Source of the DNA: an uncultured Gammaproteobacteria bacterium
GTDB taxonomy: Bacteria; Pseudomonadota; Gammaproteobacteria; GCA-001735895
Assembly (NCBI GenBank): GCA_937936805.1
Contig: CALDDP010000110.1
Span: forward strand, 1-46,034
Direction: 5' to 3'
Length of the DNA stretch: 46,034 nt
Shown: positions 28,302 through 37,397 of the stretch, in pieces
Position numbering within the stretch: the first letter of the stretch is position 1
Layout of the letters: every line of letters begins with the position of its first letter
Notes under the pieces: generated by a model
Databases searched by the model: none
What the model was told of the DNA's origin: nothing
Seen by the model: only the letters and a program-made list of their open reading frames with translations
Made by a program: the position numbers and the translations under genes

Positions 28302-29320
28302 CCAGCGTCATCGTTTCTTCACCCTTCGTGGCTCCAGGCAACAAACTCAGGCGCCTGATGCTCCAGGTCATCATCGCCCTGCTGCCAGGCACGCTGGCCT
28401 ATGCCTGGCACTTCGGACCCGGTGTCATCATCAATATTGTCCTCGCGGTACTGTTTGCGCTGGTGTTCGAGGCTGGCATTCTTAAATTGCGGGCCAAACC
28501 GGTGATGCCACACTTGGCCGACTACAGTGCGGTAGTAGCGGCCTGGCTGTTCGCACTTTGCCTGCCGATGCATTCGCCCTGGTGGCTGGTGCTTATCGGC
28601 GTCGGTTTCACCATGATAGCCGGCAAACACTTATATGGCGGACTTGGATTCAATCCGTTCAATCCGGCCATGGTGGGTTACGTGGTGCTGCTGATTTCTT
28701 TTCCGCGCGAAATGACTACCTGGTATTTACCTGCCTCGGTGAGCGGAGAAACCCTGAGTCTTACCGACGCACTGCGTTACAGTTTCGGTAATGTCGATAT
28801 CGGCCAGTGGGACGCCCTCAGTTCGGCGACGCCGCTGGACCAGGTCAAGACCGCAGTCGGACAAAGTATCAGCATCAGTGAGATTCGAACGTCACCGGTC
28901 TTTGGGGAGTTTGGCGGCAAGGGCTGGGAATGGATCGCTTTGGGGTGGTTCATCGGTGGTCTGTGGTTACTGCTAACGCGCACCATCCGCTGGCATATAC
29001 CCGCCGCACTGCTCGGCGGAGTGCTGGGCATGGCCACGTTGTTTTACCTGGTTGATCCGGAAATATACGCTTCACCTCTGTTTCATCTGCTCTCCGGGGC
29101 AGTCGTAATCGGCGCATTCTTCATCGCTACCGATCCGGTTACCGCGGCTACTACCGATATGGGGCGCGTCGTTTACGGTTTTCTCATCGGTGTGCTGATC
29201 TATATCATCCGGGTCTGGGGCGGTTACCCGGACGGTGTTGCATTTGCCGTATTGCTGGCAAATATGTGCGTACCGCTTATCGACTACTACACACAACCTA
29301 GAACATACGGCGAGAAATGA
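28298..29320 (+). CDS. rnfD: Rnf electron transport complex subunit D
   Basis: A 340-residue membrane subunit with about nine helices and covalent FMN. The flavinylated threonine is probably T178 in DALSSATPL, matching the position of T187 in V. cholerae RnfD. Other family marks are YGGLGFNPFNPAMVGYVVLLISFP and FIATDPVTAATT. The start overlaps the rnfC stop by four bases (ATGA). Ion transport is assigned to the NqrB-like fold it shares with NqrB. Confidence 0.95.
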   Translation: MTSVIVSSPFVAPGNKLRRLMLQVIIALLPGTLAYAWHFGPGVIINIVLAVLFALVFEAGILKLRAKPVMPHLADYSAVVAAWLFALCLPMHSPWWLVLIGVGFTMIAGKHLYGGLGFNPFNPAMVGYVVLLISFPREMTTWYLPASVSGETLSLTDALRYSFGNVDIGQWDALSSATPLDQVKTAVGQSISISEIRTSPVFGEFGGKGWEWIALGWFIGGLWLLLTRTIRWHIPAALLGGVLGMATLFYLVDPEIYASPLFHLLSGAVVIGAFFIATDPVTAATTDMGRVVYGFLIGVLIYIIRVWGGYPDGVAFAVLLANMCVPLIDYYTQPRTYGEK

Positions 29321-29937
29321 TCGCCATAAACCGACGTCAGATTCTGCTTTCAGGGGTGTTCCTGTCGCTGTTCGCGGTCGTCGGCACAACCCTGGTCGCG
29401 CTCACCGAATACAGCACCAGCGCGGCAATAGCCGAAAACGAGCGCCAGGTGCTGTTGCGCAATCTCTACGCGCTGCTGCCCCGGGACCAGCTCGATAACG
29501 ATATCGCAACCGATACCCTGGAACTGCCTGCGTCGACCCTGCTGGGTACCGATGATGTTTCTACCGTGTATCGGGCCCGAATGCTGGGAGAACCGGTGGC
29601 GGCAATTTTCAATAGCGTCGCGCCCAACGGCTATAACGGCAAGATACATCTGCTGGTTGGCGTTTATATCGATGGCAGGCTGGCCGGCGTACGCGTCGTC
29701 AAGCATGCCGAAACCCCGGGACTTGGCGATGCAGTCGAAGTCAGGAAATCACCCTGGATTAACGATTTTGCGGGTAAGGCACTGGACAACCCGAGCCAGG
29801 AGCGCTGGCTGGTAAAACGTGATGGCGGCGATTTCGACCAGTTTACCGGCGCAACCATCACACCGCGCGCGGTAGTCGCTGCAGTACGCAATACACTGCT
29901 GTACTATCAGCAAAACGCTGATATGATTTTTTATTAG
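29317..29937 (+). CDS. rnfG: Rnf electron transport complex subunit G
   Basis: A 206-residue subunit with one N-terminal membrane helix (about 9-30) and a periplasmic FMN-binding domain. The covalent FMN site is T180 in FTGATITP, in the position of T175 of V. cholerae RnfG. VVKHAETPGLGDAVE is a family signature. The ApbE flavin transferase that must modify it is not in the window. It overlaps rnfD by four bases (ATGA). Confidence 0.95.
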   Translation: MIAINRRQILLSGVFLSLFAVVGTTLVALTEYSTSAAIAENERQVLLRNLYALLPRDQLDNDIATDTLELPASTLLGTDDVSTVYRARMLGEPVAAIFNSVAPNGYNGKIHLLVGVYIDGRLAGVRVVKHAETPGLGDAVEVRKSPWINDFAGKALDNPSQERWLVKRDGGDFDQFTGATITPRAVVAAVRNTLLYYQQNADMIFY

Positions 29938-29947
29938 ATGACAGGAC

Positions 29948-30622
29948 ATGACAAGCAGACTCGAAATTTCGCGTAACGGCCTGTGGAGCAACAATGTTGC
30001 CCTGGTGCAACTGCTCGGGCTTTGTCCATTGCTGGCAGTCACCAGCACCGTGGTAAACGGGGTTGGCCTCGGTATCGCCACGCTGATTACGCTGCTGCTG
30101 TCGAACACGATTGTTTCGCTGATCAGGGGCTTCGTGCGCAACGAAGTAAGGCTGCCGGTATTCGTTTTGATCATCGCCTCGGTCGTCACCATAATCGAAT
30201 TGACGATGCAGGCCATGTTCTACGATCTCTACCTAGTACTCGGCATATTCATCCCGCTCATAGTCACTAATTGCGCGATCATCGGTCGAGCCGAGGGATT
30301 TGCATCACGCAATCCGGTAGGTCCGGCCGCCCTGGACGGTTTAATGATGGGCTTCGGTTTCCTGGTCGTGCTGGCACTGCTTGGTGGTATGCGTGAAATA
30401 ATCGGATTTGGCACCCTGTTTGCCAACGCTGAATTGATGTTCGGAGAGGGCGCCCAATCTCTGAAGCTCGAAATCAACCCCGATTACTCGGGATTCCTGC
30501 TGGCAGTGCTGCCACCGGGGGCATTCTTCGGCCTGGCGATCCTGATAGCCGCCAAGAACTGGCTGGATCTGCGCCCACAGGAAAAAACAGAAATAGTTGC
30601 GCCAGCGCCTGAAAGTGCATGA
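29948..30622 (+). CDS. rnfE: Rnf electron transport complex subunit E
   Basis: A 224-residue membrane protein paralogous to RnfA, with six hydrophobic helices and the paired cysteine motifs [18 protein letters not shown] and [16 protein letters not shown]. It forms the intramembrane cluster with RnfA. It is the last rnf gene. Its TGA overlaps the ATG of nth (ATGA), the usual gammaproteobacterial order. The final ~15 residues are charged and probably cytoplasmic. Confidence 0.95.
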   Translation: MTSRLEISRNGLWSNNVALVQLLGLCPLLAVTSTVVNGVGLGIATLITLLLSNTIVSLIRGFVRNEVRLPVFVLIIASVVTIIELTMQAMFYDLYLVLGIFIPLIVTNCAIIGRAEGFASRNPVGPAALDGLMMGFGFLVVLALLGGMREIIGFGTLFANAELMFGEGAQSLKLEINPDYSGFLLAVLPPGAFFGLAILIAAKNWLDLRPQEKTEIVAPAPESA

Positions 30623-31254
30623 ATTCAGACAAGCGATACGAGATTTTTTCGCGTTTACGCGAACACATCAAACAACCCCGTTCAGAGCTTGAATACCGAT
30701 CGAACTTCGAACTGCTGATTTCGGTGTTGCTGTCGGCGCAGGCTACTGATATCAGCGTCAACAAAGCCACCGCAAAGCTGTACCCGGTGGCGAACACGCC
30801 GCAGAAAATGCTGGCGCTCGGTGAAGCCGGCGTGAAGCAGTACATCAAGACCATCGGACTATTCAATTCGAAAGCAAAGAATATCATTGCTACCTGCAAG
30901 ATCCTGCTTGAGCAGCATGATGGCGTTGTACCCGATGACCGCCAGTCCCTGGAAGCGCTACCCGGCGTGGGGCGCAAAACCGCGAACGTGATTCTGAATG
31001 TCGCTTTCGGTCAGCCAACGATTGCGGTAGACACGCATATTTTCCGCGTTTCCAACCGCACCGGTATCGCACCTGGAAAGGATGTTCTCGCGGTAGAGAA
31101 GAAACTGCTCAAATTCGTCGCTGACGAGTTCAAGCTAGATGCTCACCATTGGCTTATCCTGCACGGGCGCTATACCTGTATCGCACGCAATCCACGCTGC
31201 GGTAGCTGTATCATCGAGGACCTGTGCGAATTCAGGCAGAAGAATATTGATTAG
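30619..31254 (+). CDS. nth: Endonuclease III
   Basis: DNA glycosylase/AP lyase that removes oxidised pyrimidines. The 211-residue protein has the helix-hairpin-helix [13 protein letters not shown] (catalytic lysine follows the GVGR loop) and the catalytic aspartate in [11 protein letters not shown]. The C-terminal [4Fe-4S] cluster motif is [17 protein letters not shown] (C-x6-C-x2-C-x5-C). It is cotranscribed with rnf, sharing four bases with rnfE. Confidence 0.96.
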   Translation: MNSDKRYEIFSRLREHIKQPRSELEYRSNFELLISVLLSAQATDISVNKATAKLYPVANTPQKMLALGEAGVKQYIKTIGLFNSKAKNIIATCKILLEQHDGVVPDDRQSLEALPGVGRKTANVILNVAFGQPTIAVDTHIFRVSNRTGIAPGKDVLAVEKKLLKFVADEFKLDAHHWLILHGRYTCIARNPRCGSCIIEDLCEFRQKNID

Positions 31255-31264
31255 AGAAAGGTAA

Positions 31265-31681
31265 ATGTTGCAGTCACGTGATGAAGCGCGCCAGGTATAT
31301 CTCGACGTGTGGCACAAGATCCAGCAAAACCTGGTGCTGGAACCGATGGAAGCATTGATCGCAGATATCATCGAAATCCACCCCGAGTACCATGCGCTGC
31401 TTGGCGCCGGCGATGACATCAGGCAAGAGGAATTTACTCCGGAGCAGGGGCAGACCAATCCTTTTCTGCATATGGGCATGCATATCGCGCTGCGCGAGCA
31501 GGCTGGCACGGACAGGCCCGCGGGCATCAGGAAAATACACCAGAAACTGGTCAGCAAGCAGGGCCCGCATGAAGCGGAACATGCAATGATGGAATGTCTC
31601 GGCCAGACGTTGTGGACTGCCCAGCGCAACAACCAGCCTCCGGACGAAGCCTCTTATCTCGACTGCCTGCGAAGGTTATAA
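31265..31681 (+). CDS. DUF1841 family protein
   Basis: A 138-residue soluble protein of the DUF1841 family. The mark is the histidine-rich central helix NPFLHMGMHIALREQ, followed by HEAEHAMMECLGQTLW. The family has no established function; the histidines could bind metal. It begins ten bases after the nth stop with AAAGG before the ATG, so it ends the rnf-nth transcription unit. Confidence 0.88.
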   Translation: MLQSRDEARQVYLDVWHKIQQNLVLEPMEALIADIIEIHPEYHALLGAGDDIRQEEFTPEQGQTNPFLHMGMHIALREQAGTDRPAGIRKIHQKLVSKQGPHEAEHAMMECLGQTLWTAQRNNQPPDEASYLDCLRRL

Positions 31682-31745
31682 AACTGAGATTTACCTGACA
31701 TTGATTCGGCTATAAGCTAGCAACCTGAGGAGCTGGATCGACGCC

Positions 31746-32834
31746 ATGGCTGACCCATTCAAACTGCTTGTATTACCCGGCGACGGCATCGGTCCCGAAG
31801 TGGTGGCGGCGGCGCTGAGAGTATTCGAGAAGCTTTGCCGGCTCGAGCAGATCGAAACCGAAATCAGACACGACCTGCTGCACGGCGCTGCCTGGGAAAA
31901 ATACGGTAGCTTTTGTCGCGATGAAACCGTGGCTAGCGCACGGCAGTCCGATGCCCTGTTGATTGGCGCTGTGGGCGGCGCACAGTGGGACAACCTGCCG
32001 CCAGATGGTGCTACCCCGGCCGAGCGTGACGGGTTGTTGCGTATGCGCGAAGAACTGCAGACCTATGCCTGCCTGCGTCCATCGCGTGCCTACAAGCCCC
32101 TGCTCACTCGCACTCCATTCAAGCCCGAAGTCGTTGCCGGAGCAGATATCCTGGTCTTGCGCGAACTCTGCGGCGGCCTCCCTTATGGTACCCCGCGCGG
32201 TATCGACAAGCTCGACGACGGCAGTTTTCAGGCTTACGACGCAAACTTTTACAGCAGCGAAGAAATCCGTCGCTGCGCGGTGGTGGGATTCGAAGTTGCG
32301 GCAAGTCGTCGCGGCAAGCTAACCTCGATCGACAAATCCAACGTCATGGAAAGCGGCATTCTGTGGCGTCGTATCGTTAGCGAAACAGGCGTCGATTATC
32401 CCGCGATCGAACTCGAGCATCTGTATGCCGATAACGCGCTGTATCAAATGATGCAGCGCCCGACGGATTTCGACGTGGTACTGGCCGACAATATATTCGG
32501 TGATCTGGCCTCCGACCTGGTAGCGAGTTATGCCGGGTCGCTAGGCATGCTACCCTCGGCTTCATTATGCGGTTTGAACTCGGGCAAACCGGCAATTTAT
32601 GAGCCGGTACACGGCACCGCGCCCGATATAGCGGGCCAGGGGATTGCCAATCCAATCGGAACTATTCTTAGCGTTGCAATGATGTTCGACTACAGCATGC
32701 AACGTAAGGACCTGGCCTGTCGTATCGAAAATGCGGTCGAACAATGCCTACTGGTGGGTGTAATGAGTGCAGATCTCGGCGGCAGCGCGTCAACCGATCA
32801 AGTCTGTGAACAAATTCTTTCAGCATTGAATTAA
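31746..32834 (+). CDS. leuB: 3-isopropylmalate dehydrogenase family protein
   Basis: A 362-residue NAD-dependent beta-decarboxylating dehydrogenase, best matched to LeuB (leucine synthesis). Family marks are LPGDGIGPEVV, the isopropylmalate-recognising RDGLLRMREEL, RPSRAY, DKSNVMESGILWR and LADNIFGDLASDLVAS, then EPVHGTAPDIAGQG. The loop usually read as YVDN is YADN here. leuC and leuD are not adjacent, and a TPP enzyme follows, so a paralogue for another hydroxyacid is possible. A candidate GAGGAG lies 13 bases before the ATG. Confidence 0.85.
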   Translation: MADPFKLLVLPGDGIGPEVVAAALRVFEKLCRLEQIETEIRHDLLHGAAWEKYGSFCRDETVASARQSDALLIGAVGGAQWDNLPPDGATPAERDGLLRMREELQTYACLRPSRAYKPLLTRTPFKPEVVAGADILVLRELCGGLPYGTPRGIDKLDDGSFQAYDANFYSSEEIRRCAVVGFEVAASRRGKLTSIDKSNVMESGILWRRIVSETGVDYPAIELEHLYADNALYQMMQRPTDFDVVLADNIFGDLASDLVASYAGSLGMLPSASLCGLNSGKPAIYEPVHGTAPDIAGQGIANPIGTILSVAMMFDYSMQRKDLACRIENAVEQCLLVGVMSADLGGSASTDQVCEQILSALN

Positions 32835-32843
32835 AGAGCAATT

Positions 32844-34448
32844 ATGACTGACTCCAGCGATATGAATGTAGGTGAAGCCACCATAGCACTACTCGAAAAA
32901 TATGGCGTTGATACACTCTTCGGTATTCCCGGGGTGCACACGCTCGATTTTTGCAAGGGGCTCAATCGAAGCCCCATCCGGCACGTGCAGGCGCGCAACG
33001 AACAGGGCGCCGGTTTCATGGCCGACGGTTATGCCCGCGTGTCGGGTAAGCCGGGGGTTGCGCTGGTTATTTCCGGCCCCGGCGTTACCAATACGCTGAC
33101 CGCGATCGGACAGGCCTATGCCGACAGCATTCCGGTACTGATGCTCTCCGCCGACGCGGCCAGTTACACACTCGGGAAAGGCTGGGGGTGTCTGCATGAA
33201 GTTCCCGGCCTGACCGACACCACCGCACCGCTCACGGCATTTTCCGCGACCGCGATGACCGCGGAGGAAGTTCCCCGCCTGATCGCGAAGGCCTTTTCAG
33301 TTTTCGCCAGCGAGCGCCCGCGCCCGGTGCATATCGCGATTCCCATCGACGTCCTGGCAATGCCGGCAACGCGTGACTGGCAGGCAATCGAACTGCCCAC
33401 ACGACCGGCACCGACAGCGATGAAAATCGAGCGCGCCTGTGAACTGTTACGCGGTGCCGAACAACCCATGATCTGCGTCGGCGGTGGCGCCTGGATGGCC
33501 AGCGAGGCGATCACGGAAATCGCAGAAAAACTTGGCGCGGCGGTGATTGGCAGTACTGCGGGCAAGGGTGTCATCGACGATTCACACCCGCTTTCGCTGA
33601 GTGCCGGTACGGTGCGCGGCGAAGTCCAGCGCTACCTGAAAAATGCGGATGTAGTACTCGCGATCGGCACCGAACTCTCCGAAGTCGACAGCTTCGTCGA
33701 AACGCTCGAAATCAACGGCAAGATAATACGGATCGACCTCGATCCGCGCAAAATGAATGATCTTTATCCAGCCGAAGTCGCCATAATCGGTGGCGCTAAA
33801 GCCAGTGCGGAGGCGATCGCCCGGAAGCTGGGCGATGTCGATGTGCGTAGCGAAACCGTCGCCGAAGTGGCCGCGATTCGTAAGGACATTCGTAACAATT
33901 TAAGCGCCAGTGAAGTCCGCCATTGCAAAACCCTGGATGTACTGCGGGCTGTCCTGCCCGCCGATACCATCGTTATGGGCGATATTTGCCAGCTGGTTTA
34001 CACTGGCGCTTTTGCTTTCGACGTGCCGAAGCCTAAACTCTGGCATTACCCGGCCGGCTATTGCACGCTGGGTTGCGGTTTACCGGATGCTATCGGCGCC
34101 AGTCTCGCCCTGCCGGAGGCGCCCGTCGTCAGCTTCGTCGGCGACGGTGGTTTCATGTTTACCGTACAGGAACTGGTTACCGCGGCCGAGCTGAAGCTGG
34201 CACTGCCCATCATCCTGTGGAACAACGAGGGTTTAAAACAGATTCAGGATGATATGAAACTGCGCGACATCGAGCTGGTTGGCGTCACCGGAATCAATCC
34301 GGACTTCATCGCGCTGGCAAAATCCTGCCACTGCCATGCCTGCAAGGTTGACAGCGCACAAGGTCTCCAGGATGCCGTTAACGCAGCGTTTAAAGCCGAT
34401 CGCCCCACCCTGATCGAAGTAAACGAATTCGCTTCGTGGCTAAACTAG
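32844..34448 (+). CDS. TPP-dependent decarboxylase (AruI / acetolactate synthase-like)
   Basis: A 534-residue three-domain thiamine-diphosphate enzyme. The N-terminal domain has the catalytic glutamate in ARNEQGAGFMADGYAR. The central FAD/linker-like domain is about 190-320, and the C-terminal domain carries the TPP motif GDGGFMFTVQELVTAAELKL...NN. The opening (VDTLFGIPGVHTLDF...) and GKGWGCLHEVPG resemble 5-guanidino-2-oxopentanoate decarboxylase (AruI) of the arginine transaminase pathway more than IlvB. The substrate is not proven, and no aminotransferase (AruH) is next to it. It lies nine bases after leuB. Confidence 0.8.
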   Translation: MTDSSDMNVGEATIALLEKYGVDTLFGIPGVHTLDFCKGLNRSPIRHVQARNEQGAGFMADGYARVSGKPGVALVISGPGVTNTLTAIGQAYADSIPVLMLSADAASYTLGKGWGCLHEVPGLTDTTAPLTAFSATAMTAEEVPRLIAKAFSVFASERPRPVHIAIPIDVLAMPATRDWQAIELPTRPAPTAMKIERACELLRGAEQPMICVGGGAWMASEAITEIAEKLGAAVIGSTAGKGVIDDSHPLSLSAGTVRGEVQRYLKNADVVLAIGTELSEVDSFVETLEINGKIIRIDLDPRKMNDLYPAEVAIIGGAKASAEAIARKLGDVDVRSETVAEVAAIRKDIRNNLSASEVRHCKTLDVLRAVLPADTIVMGDICQLVYTGAFAFDVPKPKLWHYPAGYCTLGCGLPDAIGASLALPEAPVVSFVGDGGFMFTVQELVTAAELKLALPIILWNNEGLKQIQDDMKLRDIELVGVTGINPDFIALAKSCHCHACKVDSAQGLQDAVNAAFKADRPTLIEVNEFASWLN

Positions 34449-34553
34449 GCAATCGCTGATGGCATCCTGTAAGCACTGCGCAAATGGCAAATGGTGGCCA
34501 GGCATGCTCAATTTTCTGAGGCGGGGAACGTCCGCCCGCAACGCTAAGCTGCG

Positions 34554-36269
34554 ATGAAGCCCCGACCATACCAGACCATTCAGCGCATGCTGTCTATATC
34601 GCTGGTGGGGCTTGTCGTCGGGCTGACGACGGCCTTTGCAACCATCGGATTCGTCGAGCTGGTGCACTACCTGAGCGATATTCTCTACGTCAGCGCATCG
34701 TCCCGCGCCGGAGTAGAAAACGGGCACCTCTGGTTAATCACTATCGCAAGCCTGACTATCGGCGGACTGGTGGTAGGCCTGATCCTGCAATACGGCGTCG
34801 AACAGCAGGAACCTGTCGGGCCTCAGGATGCGATTTATGCGGTCCAGTTGCACGAACGCCTGCCTTCACCCGTGTCAGGCATGTCATCCACCATCGCCGC
34901 AATCCTGTCACTGGGCTGTGGTGCCTCGGTCGGGCAGTATGGTCCACTAGTTTACCTTGGCACGCTGGTCGGTCAGCTCGCAAATCGTTTGCGCTTGATT
35001 GACGCGCGCAACATCGCTATCGCCTGTGGTGTTGCCGCGGCGATATCGACCGCCTTCAATGCGCCGATCGCCGGACTGATTTTCACCCACGAAGTTATTT
35101 TGCGCCACTACTCGCTGCGTATGTTTACCGCGGTCACCATTGCCAGTGCCTGCGGATACCTGGTCGCAAACGTGATCTTCCAGCATCCGCCGTTGCTGTT
35201 GATTGAATTCGCCGGCAGTTTTCGAGGGGTGGAATTTTTTCTGTTTGCCCTGCAGGGTATAACCTGCGGGATGCTGGCGGTTTTATTCCTGAAAATGCTT
35301 AAACATACCGTTTTATTAGCTAAGCGCATCAACACGCCGCCTGCCCTAAAACCAATGTTCGCGGGGTTTCTCCTGTCTCTGGTCGCTATGCAGATTCCGG
35401 AAGTACTGGGGGCCGGACAGGCGGTTTTCAACCAGGCGATACAGGGCGGTGTCTACAGCGCCGATTCGTTACTGTTGATACTGGTCGCCAAACTACTGGT
35501 CACGGTACTATGCATCGGTTTTGGTTTTGCCGGCGGAGTCATATTCCCCTCCCTGTTGATTGGAGTTCTGTTCGGTGCGCTGTTCGCGTTGCTGGTGCCG
35601 GAAATGTTACTGGAGAACTATTCCGGCATATCGACTTACGCAATTTGCGGTATGGTCGCCATTATGAGCCCGATAATCGGTGCACCGATGACAGCCCTGC
35701 TACTCGTATTCGAACTTACGCGTAGCTATGAAATCACGGTTGCCGCGATGGTTGCGATCGTGTTTGCGAACCTGACGGCTTACAACTGGTATGGTCGCTC
35801 CCTGTACGACTACCAGCTCAAGGTACGGGGCATCGATCTTTCCATGGGTCGCGAACGAGCTTACCTGTTGCATCACAAGGTGGCCCAGCACGCCACCGCG
35901 TCACTCCCCGTGGTGCGGCAAACCGCAGATCTCGGTGCACTGCGCCTGCAAATGAACGAGAACTCGAGTGCAACCGCGGTTATTGTGGACGACGACAACA
36001 GATACCTGGGGCAGATTTTTCAACGTCAACTGTACGAGCTCGATGACGAAGCCACTATCGGCTCGATCGAACTTCAGCAGGGCAGTACATTTACTGAAAA
36101 CACCAGTATCTGGGAGGCGATGGAAATCATGCGCAGCTACTTTGGGGAGGCTATCGCGGTCGTTGATTCCGCTAGCGGTTTATACCTTGGTGCAGTTGCC
36201 GAAGCAGTCGTTATCAATGCTTATCTCGATGCGGCCGAGGATCTGCGTCGCGAAGAATATGAGGTGTAA
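34554..36269 (+). CDS. ClC-family chloride channel with CBS domains
   Basis: A 571-residue ClC protein: about twelve membrane helices and a C-terminal CBS-like pair (about 450-560). The pore helices are visible in ASVGQYGPLVYLG, FNAPIAGLIFTHEVILR, AGGVIFPSLLIG and the terminal NWYGRSLYDY tyrosine. The gating glutamate of GREGP is tyrosine here (Y129), and the internal proton glutamate (E203 of E. coli ClC) aligns with valine. The GSGIP segment is also degenerate. Such changes would favour a proton-uncoupled anion channel. It directly precedes nadC. Confidence 0.88.
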   Translation: MKPRPYQTIQRMLSISLVGLVVGLTTAFATIGFVELVHYLSDILYVSASSRAGVENGHLWLITIASLTIGGLVVGLILQYGVEQQEPVGPQDAIYAVQLHERLPSPVSGMSSTIAAILSLGCGASVGQYGPLVYLGTLVGQLANRLRLIDARNIAIACGVAAAISTAFNAPIAGLIFTHEVILRHYSLRMFTAVTIASACGYLVANVIFQHPPLLLIEFAGSFRGVEFFLFALQGITCGMLAVLFLKMLKHTVLLAKRINTPPALKPMFAGFLLSLVAMQIPEVLGAGQAVFNQAIQGGVYSADSLLLILVAKLLVTVLCIGFGFAGGVIFPSLLIGVLFGALFALLVPEMLLENYSGISTYAICGMVAIMSPIIGAPMTALLLVFELTRSYEITVAAMVAIVFANLTAYNWYGRSLYDYQLKVRGIDLSMGRERAYLLHHKVAQHATASLPVVRQTADLGALRLQMNENSSATAVIVDDDNRYLGQIFQRQLYELDDEATIGSIELQQGSTFTENTSIWEAMEIMRSYFGEAIAVVDSASGLYLGAVAEAVVINAYLDAAEDLRREEYEV

Positions 36270-36272
36270 GTG

Positions 36273-37100
36273 ATGGAGTTGTATCAATTGATTATCAACC
36301 AGGCCGCCAACGCGCTCGATGAGGATGTCGGCAGTGGTGACATTAGCGCGAACCTGATCGATGCCGAGGCCTGGCTGGAGACCGAGTTGCTGGTTCGTGA
36401 AGACGCAGTGCTCTGTGGCTGCCAGTGGTTCGACGAAGTTTTTCGCCAGTGCGATGAAAAGATAAGTACGCAATGGCATGCCGGCGATGGCGACCAGATC
36501 ACTGCAAACAGCGTGGTCTGTGAGGTTTCCGGTCCAGCGCGTGGCCTGCTGACAGCAGAACGCAGTGCGTTGAATTTCCTGCAAACACTCTCCGGCACCG
36601 CAACCCTGACACGAGCCTATAGCGACCGAATCAAACATACCCGGTGCAAAATTCTCGACACGCGGAAAACCATTCCGCAACTGCGAGTAGCCCAGAAGTA
36701 CGCCGTGCTCTGCGGCGGGGGTAGCAATCATCGTATCGGTCTGTTTGATGCCTTCCTGATCAAGGAAAATCATCTTGCGGCCTGTGGTGGAATTGCGAAC
36801 GCCGTGACGCGGGCCAGGGAGACGCACCCGGACAAGTTTCTCGAAGTTGAGGTAGAGGACCTGGAGCAGTTGCGACAGGCAATCGATGCCGGGGTCGAAC
36901 GCGCCCTGCTCGATAATTTTTCGCTTGCAGATATGCAACGTGCCGTCGAGCTCAATCAGCAACGCATCGAACTTGAGGCGTCGGGCAATATCGAAAAAGA
37001 CAAACTGGCGCAGATCGCTGCTAGCGGGGTTGATTATATTTCGATTGGCGCATTGACCAAAAACCTGCGCGCGATCGATTTCTCGCTACGCTACCGTTGA
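36273..37100 (+). CDS. nadC: Nicotinate-nucleotide pyrophosphorylase (carboxylating)
   Basis: Converts quinolinate and PRPP to nicotinate mononucleotide in NAD synthesis. The 275-residue protein has EDVGSGDISANLI, TAERSALNFLQTLSGTAT, ILDTRKTIPQLRVAQKYAVLCGGGSNHRIGL-type residues and the C-terminal GVDYISIGALTK. The ATG at 36273 is preferred over the GTG at 36270 because GAGGTG lies seven bases upstream. It begins three bases after the ClC stop. Confidence 0.95.
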   Translation: MELYQLIINQAANALDEDVGSGDISANLIDAEAWLETELLVREDAVLCGCQWFDEVFRQCDEKISTQWHAGDGDQITANSVVCEVSGPARGLLTAERSALNFLQTLSGTATLTRAYSDRIKHTRCKILDTRKTIPQLRVAQKYAVLCGGGSNHRIGLFDAFLIKENHLAACGGIANAVTRARETHPDKFLEVEVEDLEQLRQAIDAGVERALLDNFSLADMQRAVELNQQRIELEASGNIEKDKLAQIAASGVDYISIGALTKNLRAIDFSLRYR

Positions 37101-37397
37101 TTGAAGACCCCCATGGACAACCAACCACAGGCTGCCCCGGGGATCGCCGACAGTCGATAATATCCTCGCACTAACCCCGGCAAATTTACCATTCGCTTAA
37201 AATGTGCGTAGCCCAAACCGCCCTATGCGCAAAATCTATAGCAGACGTTGGTTAATTCAATTTTCCTAGCGGCGCAGACTGGCATAAAATGTTAACCAGC
37301 TGGCAGTTAACCATGTTACCGTAAATATTTCTGCTATTATCCTTAATTAACAACCACATAGCACAATAACTTAACGACCTATCGTAGGAGCCCAGGC
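37101..37397 (+). promoter_or_regulatory. 297-base intergenic region before the Na/Pi cotransporter
   Basis: This AT-rich gap holds no open gene that I can support. It contains two GTTAAC palindromes (37291-37296 and 37306-37311) spaced 15 bases apart, several TATAAT-like hexamers (TAAAAT near 37285, TATTAT near 37335) without clear -35 partners, and the ribosome binding site TAGGAG (37385-37390). Operator function is a guess. Confidence 0.35.

Noticed and set aside
36180..36962. Minus-strand open frame of 260 codons across nadC
   Set aside because: It mirrors nadC, which has strong family motifs; there is no ribosome binding site or known product.
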